This document shows positions 25,376 to 33,829 of a DNA stretch of 64,000 bases, piece after piece. Below the pieces are notes generated by a model that was given only the letters and a program-made list of their open reading frames with translations, was not told the origin of the DNA and searched no databases. Where the stretch lies: the NCBI RefSeq assembly GCF_036250735.1, contig NZ_CP109430.1, positions 4,960,001-5,024,000 of the forward strand, written 5' to 3'. Both the position numbers and the translations under genes were made by a program. Every line of letters begins with the position of its first letter. Positions within the stretch are counted from its first letter, which is position 1. This stretch comes from Streptosporangium sp. NBC_01495. Its GTDB lineage: Bacteria; Actinomycetota; Actinomycetes; Streptosporangiales; Streptosporangiaceae.

Positions 25376-26758
25376 GTGCCCGCACCACTGACCGGCATCC
25401 GGGTCGTGGACTTCTCCCGCGTGCTCGCCGGACCGCTCTGCGCGCAGACGCTGCTGGAGCTCGGAGCCGAGGTCGTCAAGGTGGAACCACCGGGCGGCGA
25501 CATGTCCAGGCAGGCGTTCCCCCGCGAAGCCGAGATCTCCGGCTACTACGCCCAGCAGAACGCCGGCAAGCGCGATGTCTCGATCGACCTCAACGCGCCG
25601 GGCGCGCGGGAGATCGCGCTGCGCCTGTGCGACCGCGCGGACGTGATCGTGGAGAACTTCCGGCCGGGCACGCTGCCCTCGTTCGGACTGGACTACGCCA
25701 CCGTCGCCGCACGCAACCCGCGCGTCGTCTACGCCTCGATCAGTGGTTACGGCCAGCACGGCGCATGGCGTTCCCGGTCGGCGTACGCGCCGACCGTCCA
25801 GGCCGAGACCGGGATCACCGCGATCACCATGGACCAGTTCGGCACTCCCGGGGGACGAGCGCGCACCGACGCGCTGTCACACGCCGACGTCTACTCCGGG
25901 CTGCACGCCGCCATCGCCATCCTGGCCGCGCTGGAGCACCGGAACCGCACCGGCCGGGGGCAGTACGTCGACGTGGCCATGGCCGCGGTCATGCTCTCGG
26001 TCAACGAACGCCTTCACGTGGATCTGTCGGGCCGGGACCTCGGGGCGGAAACCCCGATCCTGGGCGCCGCGGACTGCCCGTTCTTCGTCAGTCCGGAGGG
26101 AGAGACCTTCGTCAGCCCGGTGAGCCTGGTGGGCAGCGCGTCGTTTCCCCTCTACCTCGCCGCCATGCGGCGCCCCGAGCTCGCCGACGACCTGCGGTTC
26201 CGAACGCCCGCGGCACGACGGGAGCATCTGGACGAACTACACACCATCGTCCAGGAGTGGATCTGGACGTTCGACGACATGGCCTCCCTGGACGCGCAGT
26301 TCGACGAGGCGAAGATCGCCACCGGACAGCTGCGCACCGTCGGCGAGTTCGCCGGCGGCCGGTGGGCCCGTGAGTGGACGGCCATCCGCTCGGTCCCCGA
26401 CCGCGACGGCGGCCGGATCACGGTACCCGGGCCGCCCTGGCACTTCGGCGCCGACGGCGAATCCTCCCCACCGGAGAGGGTGCCCGCCCGGCAGGGCGAA
26501 CACAACGACGACGTCCTGCGTGAGCTGGGGTTCGACGAAGGCGAGATCGGTTCTCTGCGGCGCCTGGGCGCGCTCGTCGAACCCGGCCGAGGCGACAGAG
26601 ACGGGAGCGACCGGGTGGGCACCCCCGGACGAGCCCACCCGCGGGAAGGGGGCCCGGCTCAGATGGACCACGACAGCGTCCCTCACAGCGCCCCTCACGG
26701 CGTCCCTCGCACTCGCCGGAGCGCCGACAACCACGAGACATCACCGGAGAGATCATGA
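25376..26758 (+). CDS. CaiB/BaiF family CoA-transferase
   Basis: A class III CoA-transferase that moves CoA from a donor thioester to a carboxylic acid. It starts APLTGIRVVDFSRVLAGPLC, with the expected KVEPPGGD and NAGKRDVSIDL segments. The catalytic Asp171 is in SHADVYSGLHAA. The GTG at 25376 is preceded by AGGGGG at a good distance and lies just after the crotonase stop. At 460 residues it is longer than the usual 380-410; the last 60 (after LGALVEPGRG) are charged, low in order and unlike the family. The stop overlaps the next ATG (ATGA). Confidence 0.92.
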   Translation: MPAPLTGIRVVDFSRVLAGPLCAQTLLELGAEVVKVEPPGGDMSRQAFPREAEISGYYAQQNAGKRDVSIDLNAPGAREIALRLCDRADVIVENFRPGTLPSFGLDYATVAARNPRVVYASISGYGQHGAWRSRSAYAPTVQAETGITAITMDQFGTPGGRARTDALSHADVYSGLHAAIAILAALEHRNRTGRGQYVDVAMAAVMLSVNERLHVDLSGRDLGAETPILGAADCPFFVSPEGETFVSPVSLVGSASFPLYLAAMRRPELADDLRFRTPAARREHLDELHTIVQEWIWTFDDMASLDAQFDEAKIATGQLRTVGEFAGGRWAREWTAIRSVPDRDGGRITVPGPPWHFGADGESSPPERVPARQGEHNDDVLRELGFDEGEIGSLRRLGALVEPGRGDRDGSDRVGTPGRAHPREGGPAQMDHDSVPHSAPHGVPRTRRSADNHETSPERS

Positions 26759-27309
26759 CTCAGCAGACACACACCAGGGTCCATACTGTCGCGCACGAGG
26801 TGAACCGCCTGACCATCGGCGTCTCCGCTCCGTTCCAGGAGTTCCGTGAGCGCTACGAGCGCGCCGTTCCCGCGATCGACGCCGGGCGCTTCGAGCGGCT
26901 CGTCAGGGACAACGCCGACTGGGGCACCGTTCTGCGGGCGACGGCCGAGAACGCGCCGCACGATTTCCTCATCTACTGGAGATTCGAGGCCATGCCACTG
27001 ATGGGGCTGGCCGGCGACCGGTGGCTCTGCGTCGAGTACCTGATGGGGAACCACACGATCGCCCAGCGGATGTTCCACCACGATCCGGCCGTCCTGCTCT
27101 ACGCGCCGCTGCGCACGGCGATCTACGAAGACCCCGAGGGCACGACCTGTTTCACCGTGGACCAGCCCAGCACCCGCTTCTCCAGCTTCGGTGACCCCGA
27201 CATCACCCAGGTCGGCCTCGAACTGGACCGCAAGCTCGCCGCCCTGCTGGAACACCTCGACGCACCCGTACCCGCCGAGCTCGTCCAGGGACGGGCGTCC
27301 CATGGGTGA
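26755..27309 (+). CDS. DUF302-like domain protein
   Basis: A 184-residue soluble protein with features of the DUF302 family: an amphipathic N-terminal helix (APFQEFRERYERAVP), the core GNHTIAQRMFHHDPAVLLYAP and the YEDPEGTTCFTVDQPS strand pair. DUF302 proteins have no assigned reaction; the His-rich MFHHDP might bind metal. Placement inside a coupled operon (ATGA with the CoA-transferase gene, overlap with the following mini-ORF) implies a role in the same pathway, perhaps as a small-molecule-binding accessory. Confidence 0.78.
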   Translation: MTQQTHTRVHTVAHEVNRLTIGVSAPFQEFRERYERAVPAIDAGRFERLVRDNADWGTVLRATAENAPHDFLIYWRFEAMPLMGLAGDRWLCVEYLMGNHTIAQRMFHHDPAVLLYAPLRTAIYEDPEGTTCFTVDQPSTRFSSFGDPDITQVGLELDRKLAALLEHLDAPVPAELVQGRASHG

Positions 27310-27472
27310 GGGCTTCGCCGCCCCTCGCCCGGTCCGCACCGGCCGCCGCCCGCGGGTCCGCGCCGTCGCGGCAGAGCCGGCGGAGACGGCGGAGACGGCG
27401 GAGACGGCAGAGACGGCAGAGACGGCAGAGACGGCAGAGACGGCAGAGACGGCAGAGCTGGAGGTGCGATGA
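27302..27472 (+). CDS. Mini-ORF encoding an (Ala-Glu-Thr)n repeat peptide
   Basis: A 56-codon frame whose ATG overlaps the end of the DUF302 gene and whose TGA overlaps the ATG of the ketopantoate-reductase gene. Its second half is AEP, eight AET units and AEL, written by ten 9-base repeats. Perfect bridging of the two neighbours by overlaps argues that ribosomes read it. It might be a translational linker between the two genes, or a repeat expansion within an operon junction that keeps the frame open. No known family. Confidence 0.45.
   Translation: MGEGFAAPRPVRTGRRPRVRAVAAEPAETAETAETAETAETAETAETAETAELEVR
27371..27460 (+). repeat. Tandem 9-bp repeat, ten units
   Basis: Units run GCAGAGCCG, then three GCGGAGACG, five GCAGAGACG and GCAGAGCTG. 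The repeat keeps the reading frame of the mini-ORF (AET per unit). Identical units lie side by side, as expected of recent slippage, so copy number should vary between strains. Confidence 0.9.
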
Positions 27473-28422
27473 GGATCCTGGTCGTGGGCGCCGGCGCGAC
27501 CGGCGGCTACTTCGGGGGCAGGCTCCTCCAGGCGGGCCGGGAGGTGACGTTCCTGGTCCGGCCCGCACGGGCCCGCCTGCTGCGCGAGCGCGGACTGCGG
27601 ATCACGGGCTTGGGCGAGAGGACGACGCTCACCCCGCGAACGATCCTGACCGGTGAGATCACCTCGCCCTTCGACCTGATCCTGCTCTCGGTGAAGGCCA
27701 CCGGGCTTGGCGGGGCGATGGAGGACCTGGCGCCCGCGGTCGGCCCGGACACGCTGATCCTGCCTGTCCTGAACGGCATGCGGCACATCGACGACCTGGC
27801 CGAACGGTTCGGTGACCGCACGGTGCTGGGCGGGGTGGCGATAGTGGCCACCACCGTCGACGCCGACGGCGACATCGTCCGCCTCGCCGAGCCGCAGAGC
27901 CTGACCTACGGCGCCCGCGCCGCGCCCGCCCCGAAGCCGCTGGCCGAGGCGCACCGCGCGCTCGGCGGCGCGGGGTTCGACACCGGACTGTCCGGCGACA
28001 TCATCGGCGAGATGTGGACCAAGTGGGTGTTCATCGCCGCGACCGGCGCGGTGACCTGCCTGATGCGCGGAACGGTCGGTGAGGTCGCGTCCGTCCCCGG
28101 CGGCATCGGGTTCGCCGAAGCGGTGGTCGCCGAGTGCGCGGCCGTCGCCGCGGCGGCCGGCCACGCCGTACCGGGAAAGGAGCTCGAGAACACGCGCGCC
28201 ACGGTCACCGCACCGGGCTCCCCCTTCGCCTCCTCCCTGTATCGCGACCTGGCCGGCGGCCGCGACATCGAGGGAGAGCACATCTTCGGCGATCTCATCC
28301 TCCGGGCGCGGCGGCTCGGGGTCGCGGTCCCCCTGCTGGACCTGGTCACGCTGCACCTGCGCGTGTACCAGGGCCGCCTCGACAACACCCCGGGGCGAAC
28401 CGCCGGCGGCTCCATCCCATGA
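27469..28422 (+). CDS. Ketopantoate reductase (ApbA/PanE) family protein
   Basis: A 317-residue NADPH-dependent 2-keto-acid reductase. The N-terminal Rossmann loop is [21 protein letters not shown] supplies the family lysine region, and [14 protein letters not shown] and the C-terminal helical domain with [17 protein letters not shown] follow. The position in a catabolic operon rather than with panB suggests it acts on another 2-keto or 2-hydroxy acid, not necessarily ketopantoate. The ATG overlaps the stop of the repeat mini-ORF. The next gene begins 92 bases on. Confidence 0.9.
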   Translation: MRILVVGAGATGGYFGGRLLQAGREVTFLVRPARARLLRERGLRITGLGERTTLTPRTILTGEITSPFDLILLSVKATGLGGAMEDLAPAVGPDTLILPVLNGMRHIDDLAERFGDRTVLGGVAIVATTVDADGDIVRLAEPQSLTYGARAAPAPKPLAEAHRALGGAGFDTGLSGDIIGEMWTKWVFIAATGAVTCLMRGTVGEVASVPGGIGFAEAVVAECAAVAAAAGHAVPGKELENTRATVTAPGSPFASSLYRDLAGGRDIEGEHIFGDLILRARRLGVAVPLLDLVTLHLRVYQGRLDNTPGRTAGGSIP

Positions 28423-28514
28423 TCGACGGCCCACCGGATCACCCCGGCCGGCCCCGTGTCCGGGAAGGTCCCGGCTCGCGACGGCACTCCGATCCCCGTG
28501 GAAAGGCACCCGGT

Positions 28515-29702
28515 ATGAGCCCACAGTTCGGCGACTACCAGAACGAGATCTACTCCGACGGCCTGCGCGGCGTGGTGCCGGGGCTGCCGATGACCTTCAC
28601 CGAGCTCGAGGCCAGGGCCGAGGCCGCGCTGCCGCCCTCGGTGTGGTCATACGTCGCGGGGGGCGCCGGCGACGAGCACACCCAGCGCGCCAACGTCGCC
28701 GCCTTCCGGCGCTGGGGCCTCATCCCCCGGATGCTCGTGGGAGCCATACGGCGTGAGCTGTCGGTGGAGCTGTTCGGCATGAGACTGCCGGCCCCGCTGT
28801 TCATGGCCCCGGTCGGGGTGATCGGCCTGTGCGCGCGGGACGGGCACGGAGACCTGGCCACGGCCCGCGCGGCGGCCCGCACCGGGGTTCCGATGATCGC
28901 CTCGACGCTCTCCGCCGATCCGATGGAAGCCGTGGCCGGGGAGTTCGGTCAGACCCCCGGCCTCTTCCAGCTCTACACCCCCACCGATCGAGAACTGGCG
29001 GAAAGCCTCATCCACCGCGCCGAGGCCGCCGGTTTCAAGGGCATCGTCGTCACCCTCGACACCTGGGTCACCGGCTGGCGCCCCCGCGACCTGAGCACCG
29101 GCAACTTCCCCCAGCTGCGCGGGCACTGCCTGGCCAACTACACCTCCGATCCGGTCTTTCGCGCCCAGCTCGCCCGCACCCCCGAACAGGACCCGCGGGC
29201 CGCCGCCGCGCACTGGGCCCAGATCTTCGGCAACCCCCTCACCTGGGACGACCTGCCCTGGCTACGCTCGATCACCGATCTACCCTTCCTTCTGAAGGGC
29301 ATCTGCCACCCCGACGACGCCCGCCGGGCCAAGGACGCCGGCGTCGACGGCGTCTACTGCTCCAACCACGGCGGCCGGCAGGCCAACGGCGGTCTGGCCG
29401 CCCTCGACGCCCTGCCCGCCGTGGTCGACGCCGCAGACGGCCTGCCCGTCCTGTTCGACTCGGGCATCCGCTCCGGAGCCGACGTGATCAAAGCCCTCGC
29501 ACTCGGCGCCACCGCCGTCGGCGTCGGCCGCCCCTACGCCTACGGCCTCGCCGTGGGCGGCACCGACGGCATCGTCCACGTCCTGCGCGCCATCCTCGCC
29601 GAGGCCGACCTGATCATGGCCGTGGACGGCTATCCCACCCTCGCCGACCTGACGCCCCAGGCCCTCCGCCGCGTACCGGGCGACGGCGGCCTGCCCCTGT
29701 AA
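28515..29702 (+). CDS. FMN-dependent alpha-hydroxy-acid oxidase, lactate 2-monooxygenase-like
   Basis: A 395-residue flavoenzyme, the length of mycobacterial lactate 2-monooxygenase (394). It starts FGDYQNEIY, typical of that subgroup, and has APVGVIG at 98-104, where lactate monooxygenases have Gly and simple oxidases Ala. K261, then catalytic H285 and R288 in SNHGGRQ, follow, with the FMN-phosphate segments DSGIRSG and GVGRPYAYG. It would oxidise an (S)-2-hydroxy acid to a keto acid or, by coupled oxygenation, decarboxylate it. Beside a mandelate-racemase homologue, the substrate could be mandelate or lactate-like. The ATG at 28515 has GGAAAGG upstream; the longer open frame is a shadow of the previous gene. 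IS debris follows at once. Confidence 0.92.
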   Translation: MSPQFGDYQNEIYSDGLRGVVPGLPMTFTELEARAEAALPPSVWSYVAGGAGDEHTQRANVAAFRRWGLIPRMLVGAIRRELSVELFGMRLPAPLFMAPVGVIGLCARDGHGDLATARAAARTGVPMIASTLSADPMEAVAGEFGQTPGLFQLYTPTDRELAESLIHRAEAAGFKGIVVTLDTWVTGWRPRDLSTGNFPQLRGHCLANYTSDPVFRAQLARTPEQDPRAAAAHWAQIFGNPLTWDDLPWLRSITDLPFLLKGICHPDDARRAKDAGVDGVYCSNHGGRQANGGLAALDALPAVVDAADGLPVLFDSGIRSGADVIKALALGATAVGVGRPYAYGLAVGGTDGIVHVLRAILAEADLIMAVDGYPTLADLTPQALRRVPGDGGLPL

Positions 29703-29960
29703 GTGCGTACCGGCCACCACGAGAGCCCCCTTGCCGTCGATCTCCCGCAGGTCAGCGTGGATACGCGGCGCTCCGTAAATCTCATCGGAGGCCTGATGAT
29801 GAGCGCGGATCTTCTCGGTCAACTCCGCGTCGCGACGGGCGCGAGCCGACGGACCGCGCCCGGCCCAGGCGTAGTAGCCCTGGCGCGACATACCGAGCAC
29901 TCGAGCCATCAGGGAGACCTCATGGTGGTCTTTCTCCGCATGAATCAGCCGGAACTTCAT
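29703..29960 (-). pseudogene. IS3 transposase orfB, N-terminal fragment
   Basis: From 29960 the frame reads MKFRLIHAEKDHHEVSL, MARVLGMSRQGYYAW and DEIYGAPRIHADLRE, the HTH and linker that precede the rve integrase domain in IS3 OrfB. The DDE catalytic domain is missing; past about 29740 the open frame simply continues antisense through the flavoenzyme gene. A deletion probably joined the element to that gene's 3' end. Confidence 0.8.
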
Positions 29961-29995
29961 CTCGGCAGATCCGTCTCCCGGATGCTCCTATGTCG

Positions 29996-31068
29996 TCAAG
30001 CCGCCGCTACCAGCATCTGCTCAGCGGTATCGGAGATCGAGGCATCGATGGCCTTGAGGGTCCGATAGACCACGTCGGACAGGCGGCGACGCAGCAGGCG
30101 GATGGCCTCGGTGCGGGTCTTGCCCTCGGCCATCAGCTTGTCGAGGTAGGCCTTACCCGGACCGATACCCCGGGCCTGGGTAACGGCGATCATGTGCAGG
30201 GCGCAGTTCATGCGCCGGTTGCCGCCGCGGTTGAGGCGCACCCGGCTGCTGTTGCCCGACCAGACGGGGATGGGGGCGGTGCCGGTGAAGCGGGCGAAGG
30301 CCGCCTTGGAGCGGAACCGGTGCACTCCGGCGGTCTCGCCGATGATCGTGGCCGCGCCCAGCACGCCGCAGCCGGGGATGTCCAGCAACTGCGGGGCCAT
30401 GGCTCGCACGAGTTGTCTCAGCTGACCTTCCAGCTGGTTAATGCGCACCGTTGACTGCCTGCAGCGCTCGCGCAGTTCGCGGGCGATCTGCGCGACGACC
30501 CCTAACATGTCGGCCAGACGCTGAGACAGCTCGTCTTGGACGCGGCGACGGCGAATTCCGCGGGAGGGGATCTCCAGCTCGGGGTCGAGTTCGTGCAGGT
30601 GCCAGCGCAGCTGGCTGCAGATCCGGGTCCGCTGAACAACCAGGTCATCGCGGTAGTCGGCCAGCAGCTTCACCTCCCGAGACGGACCGTCCAGGTGAGC
30701 TACCGGCAGGTCCGGCTCGCGCAACGCGACCCGGGCGACCGCCAGCGCGTCAATGGGGTCGGATTTGCCGCGTTCCCGGCCTGAGCGGCGCTGGCCGGAC
30801 ATCAGCTGGGTGGTGACGCGCACGACCCGGTGGCCGGCGCGCAGCAAATCGGCCTCCAGCCGGCGGGTCACGTGCCGGCAGTCCTCGATCGCGAAGGTGA
30901 CCTCGGGCCACCGGGCGGCCCAGGTCGCAGCGTCGGCATTGCCGTCGGGGGTCCGCGAACAGTGCGTTCGGCGAGTTTGCGGCCGACCTGGTCGACGGCG
31001 ACCAGGGTGTGGGTGCGTTTGTGGGCATCGACGCCGATGACGATCAACCGTTCCTCCTGAACAGTCAC
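29996..31068 (-). pseudogene. IS110 transposase with a frameshift
   Basis: The N-terminal frame (from 31068) carries the DEDD-type start VIGVDAHKRTHTLVAVD. The rest lies in the next frame, with FAIEDCRHVTRRLEADLL, KSDPIDALAVARVAL (the DxxDA motif), and the C-terminal LLDIPGCGVLGAATIIGETA, FTGTAPIPVWSG and NRRMNCALHMIAVTQ with the serine-type Tnp_IS110 domain. The frames meet at a run of five G (30947-30951), so one base has been lost or gained there. Either the gene is dead or the sequence has a homopolymer error; otherwise it is full length. Confidence 0.85.
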
Positions 31069-31249
31069 CTACCAGCAACTTCGAGGTCCGAGCCGGTCCG
31101 GCGGGCACGCCTAAATCGAGCCGGTGCACGCTCCTATCAAGCCACACCGGGCGGCCGGTTCCCGACGGGCCGCACATCAGGACAAGCCACCGGAACATGC
31201 CGGGACAGCGAAGAAACGAGCGAACCCGCCGGGACGCCACCCATGGTAT
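31069..31249 (-). ncRNA. Possible IS110 bridge RNA region
   Basis: About 180 non-coding bases separate the IS110 transposase start from the element's upstream border. In IS110-group elements this end encodes the bridge RNA that pairs with target and donor DNA. The placement and length fit; I did not fold it or locate the two guide loops, so this is inference from the family. Confidence 0.35.
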
Positions 31250-31546
31250 TTACGCGAAGAAAATCGAGGCCGCTTTCAAGATCTCATTGGCCCGTCGCAG
31301 CTCGGCGACCTCCGCACGCAACCGTTTGATCTCGGCGGCGTCCTGACCGGTGGTGCCGGGCCGCTGTCCGGTATCGATCTGGGTTGTGCGCACCCAGGTG
31401 CGCACCGTCTCGGCCGTGCCGATCCCTGGTTTCGCCGCCACCGCCTTCATCGCGGCCCACTCGGTCGGGTAATTCGGACGGATCTCCGTGACCATGCGTA
31501 CCGCACGCTCACGAAGCTCGGGAGGGTAGGGGGACGGACGTGCCAT
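31250..31546 (-). CDS. IS3-family transposase orfA
   Basis: A 98-residue helix-turn-helix protein: PSPYPPELRERAVRMV, TETVRTWV-like AETVRTWVRTTQID and a C-terminal leucine zipper (AAEIKRLRAEVAELRRANEIL). It ends SIFFA and a stop created by the IS110 insertion, just where the frame would normally continue into orfB. It cannot make an active transposase alone, as orfB is broken. Confidence 0.9.
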   Translation of the reverse strand: MARPSPYPPELRERAVRMVTEIRPNYPTEWAAMKAVAAKPGIGTAETVRTWVRTTQIDTGQRPGTTGQDAAEIKRLRAEVAELRRANEILKAASIFFA

Positions 31547-31599
31547 GACTCGATCCTCTCAAGGAATCGAGCCTCCATCAGACCCGGACCGCTTCAACT

Positions 31600-31621
31600 C
31601 CACTCGGTCGTGACCGAGTGG
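31600..31621. promoter_or_regulatory. Perfect 22-bp palindrome before the esterase gene
   Basis: CCACTCGGTC and GACCGAGTGG are separated by GT, giving a perfect 10-bp inverted repeat about 100 bases before the erythromycin-esterase-like gene and just outside the IS3 remnant. The short spacer favours a protein operator (TetR-like) over a terminator. Confidence 0.45.
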
Positions 31622-31724
31622 GGCCGACTGTACTGCCGATCCTCCAGGTGGCCAGATGGTGCTCAGCGCACACGGCCGACATCCTGAGGGACCGAAAACA
31701 CCCGATTCATAGGGAGAAAATCAC

Positions 31725-33050
31725 ATGCGTAATGCGTCTCGACGACGCCGATTCTTGTCATCACCGGCCGCCGCGTTGCTGATGGTCGTGACCACGGTCG
31801 CCCTGGCGCAACCTGCCACGGCCGGTCAGTACGACCCCGTACCCGACTTGCGTTCCAAGGCCGAACCGCTGCGCTCCACGGCGCCGTCCGGCAGTCTCGG
31901 CGACCTTCGCCCGCTGGGCCAGGCGATCGGCGATGCCACGGTGGTGGGGCTGGGCGAGGCCACGCACGGAACGCACGAGTTCTTCACGTTGAAGCACCGG
32001 GTGTTCCGTTACCTCGTCGAGCAGAAGGGGTTCACGACCTTCGCGCTCGAAGCCAGTTGGAGCGCCGGCCTGCGGCTGAACGCATACGTGCTCCACGGAA
32101 AGGGCGATCCAGAGAAGATCATCAAGGAGGAGTTCGAGAACCCGGGGATGTGGAGCGTCCGGGAGTACGTGGAACTCGCCGAGTGGATGCGCCGCTACAA
32201 CACCCGCCACGCGAAGAAGGTCCAGTTCATCGGCGACGACGCCAACTACCCGGAGGTGGGCGGGCAGCTCATCAAGCAGGTCACCGAGTACGTACGGCAC
32301 CATCAGCCCCGCCTCCTGCCCGAGGTCGACGCCCGCTACCGGAAACTGCGCCAGGTCAAGGACGCCGACGCCTTCCTGGCCCTGCCGCTGACCGAACGAG
32401 AGGCCCTGGCCGCGCAGGCCCGTCAGGTCGTGGACCTCATGCAAGGGCATCCGGCAAAAGACCAAGACAGGCGTGCGCGGGCCGTACAGGACGCGCGTTC
32501 CATCGCCCAGAGCGCCACGGCGTTGTCTTTCGACACCAGCGATCCGCAGCAGGTGGGCGAGGCGCTGCTCTATCGAGACAAGATCATGGCTGACAACGTC
32601 GCATGGTGGCAAGGGCACACGGGAGCGAAGATCCTGCTGTCGGCACACAACGTGCACGTGGCCTACGAATCGTACGACGCGAAGCTCTACCCCAAGGTGC
32701 AGGGCGCCTTCCTTCGCGACCGGTTCGGCGCCCGTTACGTCAACGTCGGGCTCACCTTCGGGCAGGGGGCGTTCAGGGCGCAGGACGAGAAGGGCCAGTG
32801 GAGGACCGTCAAGGTCAGCCCCGCAGCGGAGGGAAGCAACAATCAGGTCCTGGAGGGGGTCAGCTCGTCTGACTACTTCCTGGACATGCGCACCGTATCC
32901 GCTCCCGCCCGCGCTTGGCTGGACACGCCCCGCAGTACGCGCGACCTCGGCAGGGTCTGGCCCGAGCACGAGCGCATGGTTTCGCTGGGGAAGTCCTACG
33001 ATGCGCTGATCTACCTGCACACGACCACGGCAGCACACCCGTTGTCGTAG
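31725..33050 (+). CDS. Erythromycin esterase family protein, secreted
   Basis: A 441-residue protein with a cleavable signal peptide (RRRR, hydrophobic 14-28, then AQPATAGQ). The erythromycin esterase signature is GLGEATHGTHEF (76-87): E78, H81 and E85 correspond to the metal-independent catalytic Glu/His of EreB-like enzymes. Further family parts are FALEASWSAGLRLN, FIGDDANYPEVG and the conserved His in LLSAHNVHVAYE. GGGAGAAA precedes the ATG. Known members open macrolide lactones; many homologues have no such activity, and export of this one would fit a broader hydrolase or succinoglycan-related role. It is followed by a strong terminator. Confidence 0.9.
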   Translation: MRNASRRRRFLSSPAAALLMVVTTVALAQPATAGQYDPVPDLRSKAEPLRSTAPSGSLGDLRPLGQAIGDATVVGLGEATHGTHEFFTLKHRVFRYLVEQKGFTTFALEASWSAGLRLNAYVLHGKGDPEKIIKEEFENPGMWSVREYVELAEWMRRYNTRHAKKVQFIGDDANYPEVGGQLIKQVTEYVRHHQPRLLPEVDARYRKLRQVKDADAFLALPLTEREALAAQARQVVDLMQGHPAKDQDRRARAVQDARSIAQSATALSFDTSDPQQVGEALLYRDKIMADNVAWWQGHTGAKILLSAHNVHVAYESYDAKLYPKVQGAFLRDRFGARYVNVGLTFGQGAFRAQDEKGQWRTVKVSPAAEGSNNQVLEGVSSSDYFLDMRTVSAPARAWLDTPRSTRDLGRVWPEHERMVSLGKSYDALIYLHTTTAAHPLS

Positions 33051-33074
33051 CGCACAAGGCCGTGTAGTCAATAT

Positions 33075-33110
33075 CAGAGATGGGCCGGTTCACGAACCGG
33101 CCCATCTCTG
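33075..33110 (+). terminator. 17-bp hairpin terminator
   Basis: CAGAGATGGGCCGGTTC (33075-33091) and its exact complement (33094-33110) lie 25 bases after the esterase stop. No T-run, but the 17-bp GC-rich stem is unmistakable. Confidence 0.8.
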
Positions 33111-33267
33111 TGGTGATGGCGGTGAGGGCTCCGCGGGTGGCCGTGCGCTGGACAGGGTCCAGGAAGAGATCAGCCAACGGCCTCCATGTCCTGATCCTGC
33201 TTGAGGGTATGCGGCGCACTCCCGATCGTGCTGCCCCTGCATGCGCTACATCAATTTGCACAATATT

Positions 33268-33280
33268 CGTAATTACGTAA
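33268..33280. promoter_or_regulatory. Palindromic operator before the ArsR-like gene
   Basis: CGTAATTACG (33268-33277) is a perfect palindrome overlapping a second one, TTACGTAA (33273-33280), in an AT-rich patch ten bases before the start of the regulator. The natural reading is autorepression by that protein. Confidence 0.5.
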
Positions 33281-33289
33281 ACTTTAACC

Positions 33290-33799
33290 ATGGAACTCGA
33301 TGAGCGTGTCACAGAGCTCGAGCGCCGGCTCGCGGCGCTCGAGCGGAGTGAGCGTGAACCGCAACCCGGCGCCGATACTCCCGATGACGGCTTCTGGGCC
33401 CTGAAGGGGCTGAAGGCGGCGCTCGCCCGCGAAGGAGCCGCCAACGGCGGCGTGCTGTTCACCGGGGCGATCACGCTGCCGACGGGCGAAGATTTCGAAT
33501 GGCAGAACGCCCGTCCCGTCGACGCACTGCTCGATGAGGACTGGTCCGGTGCCGCCGAATCGTTCGCCGCGCTCGGCAACGCCGTACGGATGCGCCTGCT
33601 CCGCGAGATCCTGGGCGGTCGCCGCACCGTCGCCGAGCTGGCCGCGCTCGAAGGCCTGGGCACTACCGGCCAGGTGTACCACCACCTACGTCAACTGACC
33701 GCCACGGGCTGGCTGCGCACCGCTGGGAAGAGCCGCTACGAAGTTCCCGCGACGCGCGTGGTCCCGATACTCGTGGCACTCGCCGCGGCCCGCCCCTGA
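33290..33799 (+). CDS. ArsR-like winged-helix regulator
   Basis: A 169-residue DNA-binding protein. An N-terminal coiled-coil (MELDERVTELERRLAALERS) precedes a spacer and a C-terminal winged helix: FAALGNAVRMRLLREILGGRRTVAELAAL, GTTGQVYHHLRQLTATGWL. No metal-binding cysteine motif is present, so it is probably not a metal sensor. The start lacks a Shine-Dalgarno sequence and lies just after an AT-rich patch, so the mRNA may be leaderless. The M23 peptidase gene follows after 30 bases and is probably its target. Confidence 0.85.
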   Translation: MELDERVTELERRLAALERSEREPQPGADTPDDGFWALKGLKAALAREGAANGGVLFTGAITLPTGEDFEWQNARPVDALLDEDWSGAAESFAALGNAVRMRLLREILGGRRTVAELAALEGLGTTGQVYHHLRQLTATGWLRTAGKSRYEVPATRVVPILVALAAARP

Positions 33800-33829
33800 A
33801 CCTGCCTCTCACACTTTCCCGGGGTACCC

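Larger units (their letters stand above)
29968..31250 (-). mobile_element. IS110-family element inserted in the IS3 transposase
   Basis: Removing about 29968-31250 brings the orfA end (ASIFFA) into frame with AEMKFRLIHAEK of orfB, giving the FFAAE stretch usual in IS3 proteins. That marks the element's borders to within a few bases. It has one transposase gene and about 180 bases of non-coding DNA at its upstream end, the layout of IS110-group elements, which have no terminal inverted repeats. Confidence 0.7.
29703..31580 (-). mobile_element. IS3-family remnant interrupted by an IS110-family element
   Basis: An IS3-type orfA (31250-31546) and the start of its orfB (up to 29960) lie on the minus strand, separated by a complete-length IS110 element. 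The orfB part is lost at the junction with the flavoenzyme gene, so the IS3 copy is dead. No terminal repeats could be fixed with confidence. Confidence 0.8.

Noticed and set aside
27371..27460. Possible CRISPR array
   Set aside because: The 9-bp units have no spacers; it is a coding microsatellite-like repeat.
26695..28524. A 609-codon minus-strand open frame
   Set aside because: Lies opposite four coupled genes with clear motifs. It contains no domain, and its repeated SAVSAVSAV stretch is just the complement of the 9-bp repeat.
29280..29960. A 226-residue IS3 orfB-like protein
   Set aside because: Only about the first 75 residues are transposase; the rest is antisense to the flavoenzyme gene, so it is a chimera of a fragment and a shadow.
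30940..30960. Programmed frameshift in the IS110 transposase
   Set aside because: IS110 elements do not use frameshifting, and the site is a plain run of five G without a slippery heptamer, so mutation or sequencing error is simpler.
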